Of a DNA stretch of 11,553 bases, positions 7,732-11,553 are shown one piece after another. The DNA is from Planctomycetota bacterium. GTDB taxonomy: Bacteria; Planctomycetota; UBA11346. Location of the stretch: the NCBI GenBank assembly GCA_024641365.1, contig JAHEDF010000073.1, positions 1 through 11,553 on the forward strand. The letters run 5' to 3'. The translations under genes and the position numbers were made by a program. The notes beneath the pieces were generated by a model, which searched no databases, had not been told where the DNA came from, and saw only the letters and a program-made list of their open reading frames with translations. Within the stretch, counting starts at the first letter, position 1; each line of letters opens with the position of its first letter.

Positions 7732-9719
7732 TATTTGAGCTCGCGTAATACTTGTTCTAAACGAGCTCGTGTTTCAACATCTTTAGTGGTCTGCAAGGTT
7801 TCTTCAGCCGGTTGTCGCACGACTTCGCCTAACTGCACTAATGCTTTAACGGCGGATTCACGACGCTTCCAATCGCGATCTCCTAATTGAGCGACCAATT
7901 CAGCAATGCGTGCACGCGTTGCGGGTGCAATGACTGGCGTTGGTACATGTACTTCCATGAAATCAGCTGGCGGAATGAGTAAGGTGCCGCCTATGGTGCG
8001 AAGTGGCAAAGCATTTTCCTCTAATTGTCCTTCGACAACATCACCGCTCCATAATTCAAAGCGAAATGGTGGTAGAATGCGATCAATACCGAGTGCGTCG
8101 CCATCGCTTTGATTGCTCAGCAAACGAATTTGTTGTGGTGGTACTGGTAAACGATTTTCAAGCAGCCGAACATGTAATTCGGGAACATCAATAATGCCCA
8201 TAAATTGTTGATCGCCGACTAACAGGGCATGCGGCATGGATGCAGCTACATCGTCACTTTCTTCACTAGAAATATTTCCACCAATTACACCCGTAATGCG
8301 ATTCATTGCTATGGTACGTCGACCAGTAAAATACGTATCGATGCTTAAGGTGCCGTCAGTTAATAATCCAGAAAAACGACTACCATCACGTAATACAATA
8401 CGGTATCCACCTTCACTTTGTGGCGATAGCGAAGCGATATCTTCTAATCGTAAATTAAGTTGGCCCCATAATGTGGAGCATAATAAGCGACTGCCAGCAG
8501 GTTTGCCAACTAAACGTTGTTGGTCTTCCAACTGAATCATCACATCACCTGGTGGCAATGTTTCTTCACCGCGTGGACGACGTAATAACCAACCTACACG
8601 CTGTAAGGTGATGGGAACTTGTTGCCCAGTTGCGAGGGTAAAAATACAGCTGCTTTCTTTATCGACATCAGTCAGCACTTCACCCGTGCGTAAAAATAAT
8701 GCTGGTTTAGTACCACCACGCAGAGCAATAATTTCTTGCCACGGAATGACGTGCGATTTGCCTTCGACGGTAACGGGAACATCGTTGCCCGTTGCTTCGC
8801 CGCGTAACCGTGTGCCAGCACCTAAGGCGAGTAAATCGACATCAGCACCACGCGCTTCAATTAATTCTGGGGGAATACTACCAGCAAGGTCAGGCGCATC
8901 GCTGGTTCCGAGACTACCCCAATTAATTATGACGCGACGCAATTCTTTTGATAAATCACCAAGAAAATGGCGTGAGCGTACGCCCGAAAAAGCTTTCTTG
9001 ACGGCTTTGACATCCATAGCCGTGCCACCAGGACCTTCAGTAACTGCATGTACGAGGGCCACCGCTTTACCGGGCGGAATTTTTAATGTCCAACTAATGA
9101 CAAGTGAACGCCCCTGATTGGTAACAGTAGGTTTATTGCGAGAATTTGGCGAACAAACAAACATGAGAACATCTTTAAAGCCATGCGGAATATAGTTTGC
9201 TGATACGGGCAACGTAATGATGGCATCTTTTTTACCGAGACCATTGGTAATTAATTGTGCCTGATCATTATATATTTGGAACGGATTCCAATTGATGTCA
9301 GATTGATTCTCAACGACGGTAGTTATTGGAGCACTGCCTGTATTAATAAAAACATCCACAATTCTAATTATACCAAGATTTGTCATGGCGCGCGTACGAC
9401 GAATGATTTGAATAGAATTATAAGTTGCCGTCGCCACGCCTTCCTGCCCATCAGGAGTAATTTGGGGATGATTTTGTGGGCTAAAACTCCAATTATTATC
9501 CATGCGAATACGATGCATGTTATTGATGGTGCGGCTTTCCAGGGTGCCCTGATATTCAAATTGCCAGGTGTTGCCTTGCCCATCAGCTAATTGCACATTT
9601 CCATTCGATTGTCCGAGTTGTGATGGAAGAGCCGAAGCGGCTTGAAAAGTATCGCCGCCATGCACATGCGACCAACTGCTGACAACGCACAGTACAACCA
9701 CCGTCCATAATAATTTCAT
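7731..9719 (-). CDS. Secreted beta-rich repeat protein, paralog B, with C-terminal HEAT-like segment
   Basis: This 662-residue protein begins with a clear Sec signal peptide (MKLLWTVVVLCVVSS, likely cleaved near residue 21), so it is exported. Residues 45-230 are a divergent copy of the beta domain of the upstream gene; QIIRR, IIRIVDVFIN and WTLKIPPGKAVALVHAV match VIRR, RYLEIITN and the FEILPQQSRVIFHYV segment there. Residues 294-591 hold six approx. 40-residue beta repeats, clearest in VLRDGSRFSGLL and LWSGDVVEGQL, each closing on 'IP...I/F..L/V'. Residues 602-661 are helical and HEAT-like (LVAQLGDRDWKRRESAVKAL), a C-terminal element I associate with Planctomycetota proteins. The start is supported by GGAGGG six bases upstream and an ATGA overlap with the previous gene; the stop overlaps the next start as TAATG. 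No enzymatic motif is seen. The function is unknown; a periplasmic or surface binding protein is the likeliest reading. Confidence 0.9.
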   Translation of the reverse strand: MKLLWTVVVLCVVSSWSHVHGGDTFQAASALPSQLGQSNGNVQLADGQGNTWQFEYQGTLESRTINNMHRIRMDNNWSFSPQNHPQITPDGQEGVATATYNSIQIIRRTRAMTNLGIIRIVDVFINTGSAPITTVVENQSDINWNPFQIYNDQAQLITNGLGKKDAIITLPVSANYIPHGFKDVLMFVCSPNSRNKPTVTNQGRSLVISWTLKIPPGKAVALVHAVTEGPGGTAMDVKAVKKAFSGVRSRHFLGDLSKELRRVIINWGSLGTSDAPDLAGSIPPELIEARGADVDLLALGAGTRLRGEATGNDVPVTVEGKSHVIPWQEIIALRGGTKPALFLRTGEVLTDVDKESSCIFTLATGQQVPITLQRVGWLLRRPRGEETLPPGDVMIQLEDQQRLVGKPAGSRLLCSTLWGQLNLRLEDIASLSPQSEGGYRIVLRDGSRFSGLLTDGTLSIDTYFTGRRTIAMNRITGVIGGNISSEESDDVAASMPHALLVGDQQFMGIIDVPELHVRLLENRLPVPPQQIRLLSNQSDGDALGIDRILPPFRFELWSGDVVEGQLEENALPLRTIGGTLLIPPADFMEVHVPTPVIAPATRARIAELVAQLGDRDWKRRESAVKALVQLGEVVRQPAEETLQTTKDVETRARLEQVLRELK
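7737..7916 (-). other. HEAT-like C-terminal segment of paralog B
   Basis: Residues 602-661 predict as three short helices (ARIAELVAQLGDRDWKRRES, AVKALVQLGEVVRQPAEETL, KDVETRARLEQVLRELK), the look of one and a half HEAT repeats. The upstream paralog has a Pro/charged tail in the same place, so this module was gained or lost after the duplication. Confidence 0.6.
7947..8840 (-). repeat. Six DG-type beta repeats in paralog B
   Basis: Protein-level repeats in residues 294-591, with units at about 294-334, 340-379, 393-432, 439-479, 497-534 and 553-591. They follow the same plan and the same number and order as in the upstream paralog; the first units of both proteins follow a matching segment (MLINFSISSGDEAP in A, VIINWGSLGTSDAP in B). 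The best-preserved unit is IVLRDGSRFSGLL...TIAMNRITGV. The DNA copies are too diverged to be a nucleotide repeat. Confidence 0.65.
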
Positions 9720-11553
9720 GGTTGTCCCTCCGTAGGAGCCGGAGTCGGCGCTTGATTATTTCTACGCCGTGGATTCGGGGTTACAGGCGGGAAACCGGAA
9801 GGGGTCTCAGTAACAGGGGTATTTTCTTCGCTTATGCCTGTCTTTTTGTTACTTTCTGAGGCGGAGGGCTCATCTTTTTCTTTCACATCCTTCTCGGGAG
9901 GCTGTGGTTTTTCCGGTGCCTTCCAATTCACTAAGCGACGAATCGGCACGCGCCATGTTTGTCCACCCGCTAAAAGTCCAATGGTGCCATCTTTCGTCAT
10001 GCCTACCAGACGTCCACCATCGCGTAATATAACCACTAATCCGACGCTCTCTTCTGGCTGCTCAAGACTCTCAATATGTTCTATCGGAATTTCAGTCGTG
10101 GTATCCTTGGTTATCAGCGACAAGGAGGAACCAGCTAATCCACCATAAAAACGCTCTTCGCTATCAAGCTCAGCACCATCTTCACGGTCATCATCAAGCA
10201 CAATATTTTTACTGGTATGTCTATAACCAGCAATGCGTGCAGTTAGTAGCTTTTGTACACCGTAACGACTGGTCGTTATGTCACATTCTTTTACGGCAGG
10301 TAAAACGCGTAATTTTGAGCCATCACGCATGGTCACCAACCAGCAGGGTGGTTCATTAATGCGTTCGATGCGCGCCAATTGGTCAAATGCAATATCCGCC
10401 TGTCCAAATGCGGATATGACAGGAATTCCTTGCGATGCGTTACTGATCGCTAGGCGAGTTCCATCCGTTAGTATGAGAACCCCTAATTGCTTACTATCAT
10501 ATAGCGATTTGTCGGGATTTTCTTTGGCAATGATCCAAGCGACCTGTGCAGGATTAACCGGTAATTCAACACCCGCTTCGGTTTCTAAACGTAACTCACC
10601 TTGCATCGATGAGGCATTAATTGTTTCACCATTAATTAAATGCAACAACGTGCGAAAACCACTCCCTTCTGAGCCAGCTAACTGGTCGACAGGGATTGAC
10701 ACTTCACCAAATTCATTCGTTGCAATTAACGGCCCTCCAGAAATGGTGCCGGTCATTCGCTCGGCTTCGGATCGACCAATTCCCACCAGTGCTTTCCCAG
10801 TAAATTCATCAATGCCCACTCGTTCCATAAGCTGAATAATGACAGGTAACAATGGTGCTTCATCCCCAGAGCTTATGGAAAAATTAATAAGCATGTCCGC
10901 ATATGCTTTGGGAATAACAGGTTTAATTAATCTGTTTTTCCACAGCGGTGTGACGTTGTCGGTGATTTGGCCTACCTGTAAATTAGGTCGTTGCATAACA
11001 TAATGAAATATGACGCGACTTTGTTGAGGTAGAATTTCAAATTGATAACGCATAATATACTGACGATTATCATTTACTGAAAACAATGGTGGAGTCGGTG
11101 CTTTTGCGTCGCCAATAATCCAAATAACGCTTGGACGATTCGAACCAGGTGGGTGTATTGCGGCTACCGCACTGCATTTTTTGGGAATTGTTCCAGGTGT
11201 AGCGATCTTACCATCACTATAAAAGCTGCCCATACCACTGCTGCCAAGGTTGCTACGCACTTCAACAACGACGCTTTGTTTTTGTCTGCTAGGATTTGTA
11301 ATAATTTCTAAATAACGCACCGCATTTCGTTCAGAATCCAATAATATGCGTCTAATTACGTTAAAATTATTTGCTTGCCCAGTAATAACAAGTTCACCGC
11401 CATTAGCAGTTTGTTTACGATCGCGCGAATTAAATTCGTTGCCATTAATATATAAAGCGAGGCCGGTATCGAAACAGTCGTTTGTACCATCACTGACTTG
11501 ACCATTCGGATTAATATCCCACATCATTCCACTAGTATCGTTGCGCTGTTCAA
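9716..11553 (-). CDS. Probably secreted beta-rich repeat protein, paralog A (5' end outside window)
   Basis: The reading frame is open to the window edge; residues E-Q-R-N-D-T-S-G precede the first in-frame Met at 11527, which has no good ribosome site, so the true start lies upstream. By comparison with the next gene, about 50 N-terminal residues including a signal peptide are missing. Counting from 11527, residues 1-180 form a beta-rich domain containing WDINPNG, SDGTNDCFDTG, VIRR, RYLEIITN and RSNLGS. From memory this resembles a domain in large extracellular bacterial proteins, but I cannot name the family. Residues 246-535 hold six approx. 40-residue units (hydrophobic strand, DG turn, G, strand, 'IP', I-x-x-L). 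Residues 537-603 are a Pro/Glu/Lys/Thr-rich tail. The stop overlaps the next start as ATGA. It aligns by eye along its length with the next gene, so it arose by tandem duplication. No catalytic motif is seen; a binding or structural envelope role is inferred. Confidence 0.85.
   Translation of the reverse strand, partial: EQRNDTSGMMWDINPNGQVSDGTNDCFDTGLALYINGNEFNSRDRKQTANGGELVITGQANNFNVIRRILLDSERNAVRYLEIITNPSRQKQSVVVEVRSNLGSSGMGSFYSDGKIATPGTIPKKCSAVAAIHPPGSNRPSVIWIIGDAKAPTPPLFSVNDNRQYIMRYQFEILPQQSRVIFHYVMQRPNLQVGQITDNVTPLWKNRLIKPVIPKAYADMLINFSISSGDEAPLLPVIIQLMERVGIDEFTGKALVGIGRSEAERMTGTISGGPLIATNEFGEVSIPVDQLAGSEGSGFRTLLHLINGETINASSMQGELRLETEAGVELPVNPAQVAWIIAKENPDKSLYDSKQLGVLILTDGTRLAISNASQGIPVISAFGQADIAFDQLARIERINEPPCWLVTMRDGSKLRVLPAVKECDITTSRYGVQKLLTARIAGYRHTSKNIVLDDDREDGAELDSEERFYGGLAGSSLSLITKDTTTEIPIEHIESLEQPEESVGLVVILRDGGRLVGMTKDGTIGLLAGGQTWRVPIRRLVNWKAPEKPQPPEKDVKEKDEPSASESNKKTGISEENTPVTETPSGFPPVTPNPRRRNNQAPTPAPTEGQP
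9726..9731 (-). promoter_or_regulatory. Ribosome binding site GGAGGG of paralog B
   Basis: GGAGGG lies six bases before the ATG at 9719, inside the 3' end of the upstream paralog. With the ATGA stop-start overlap it supports coupled translation of the two paralogs and fixes the start. Confidence 0.75.
9923..10792 (-). repeat. Six DG-type beta repeats in paralog A
   Basis: Protein-level repeats, seen by eye in residues 246-535 counted from 11527. The units lie at about 246-286, 293-334, 348-388, 396-436, 451-489 and 496-535. The shared plan is two hydrophobic residues, a DG or NG turn, a hydrophobic residue two or three later, a variable stretch, a short strand, a Gly, then 'hydrophobic-P' and I/V-x-x-L/I. 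Clear examples are LILTDGTRLAI, VTMRDGSKLRV and VILRDGGRLVG. Unit five is interrupted by an acidic stretch rich in Asp and Glu (445-458). The pattern suggests small beta-barrel or SH3-like modules, which is inference. Confidence 0.65.

Noticed and set aside
11522..11527. ATGATG at 11527 as the start of paralog A
   Set aside because: The frame stays open upstream to the window edge, no good ribosome site precedes it, and the expected signal peptide and about 50 residues seen in paralog B would be missing.

Overview
This window is one gene-dense, single-strand block. All six coding regions read on the minus strand, from the high-coordinate end to the low end, and adjacent genes overlap or are separated by fewer than 50 bases. 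No RNA gene, insertion sequence, CRISPR array, internal promoter or convincing terminator is visible, so the block looks like the interior of one long operon whose promoter and first start codon lie beyond base 11553 and which probably continues past base 1. Base composition is moderate (mid-40s percent G+C by eye). The combination of a MoxR/DUF58 pair, a very large TPR plus PQQ-propeller secreted protein, secreted proteins with a C-terminal HEAT-like hairpin, and a Gly/Gln-rich coiled-coil membrane protein suggests a Planctomycetota or related PVC-group bacterium. That assignment is inference from protein style, not from a marker gene.

Layout in transcription order: (1) 11553-9716, a 5'-truncated probably secreted beta-rich protein with six short DG-type beta repeats and a Pro/charged tail; (2) 9719-7731, its full-length tandem paralog with signal peptide, the same six-repeat layout and a C-terminal HEAT-like segment; (3) 7731-5953, a membrane protein with three N-terminal TM helices, a long coiled coil and a Gly/Gln low-complexity linker, resembling DUF4175-like proteins; (4) 5927-4935, a MoxR-family AAA+ ATPase; (5) 4885-914, a 1323-residue exported protein with an alpha-solenoid (TPR-like) followed by a PQQ-type beta-propeller; (6) 924-4, a soluble DUF58/vWA-like protein.

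The MoxR and DUF58 genes form the known core of the 'MoxR + vWA' (Bat-like) chaperone cassettes. Here that core is split by the giant TPR-propeller gene and preceded by a coiled-coil membrane protein and a tandem pair of secreted repeat proteins. A reasonable working model (inference) is a cytoplasmic MoxR/DUF58 pair acting on or through the membrane protein, with three exported, probably protein-binding partners in the envelope. The tight coupling (ATGA, TAATG and nested starts) argues that the six products are made together.
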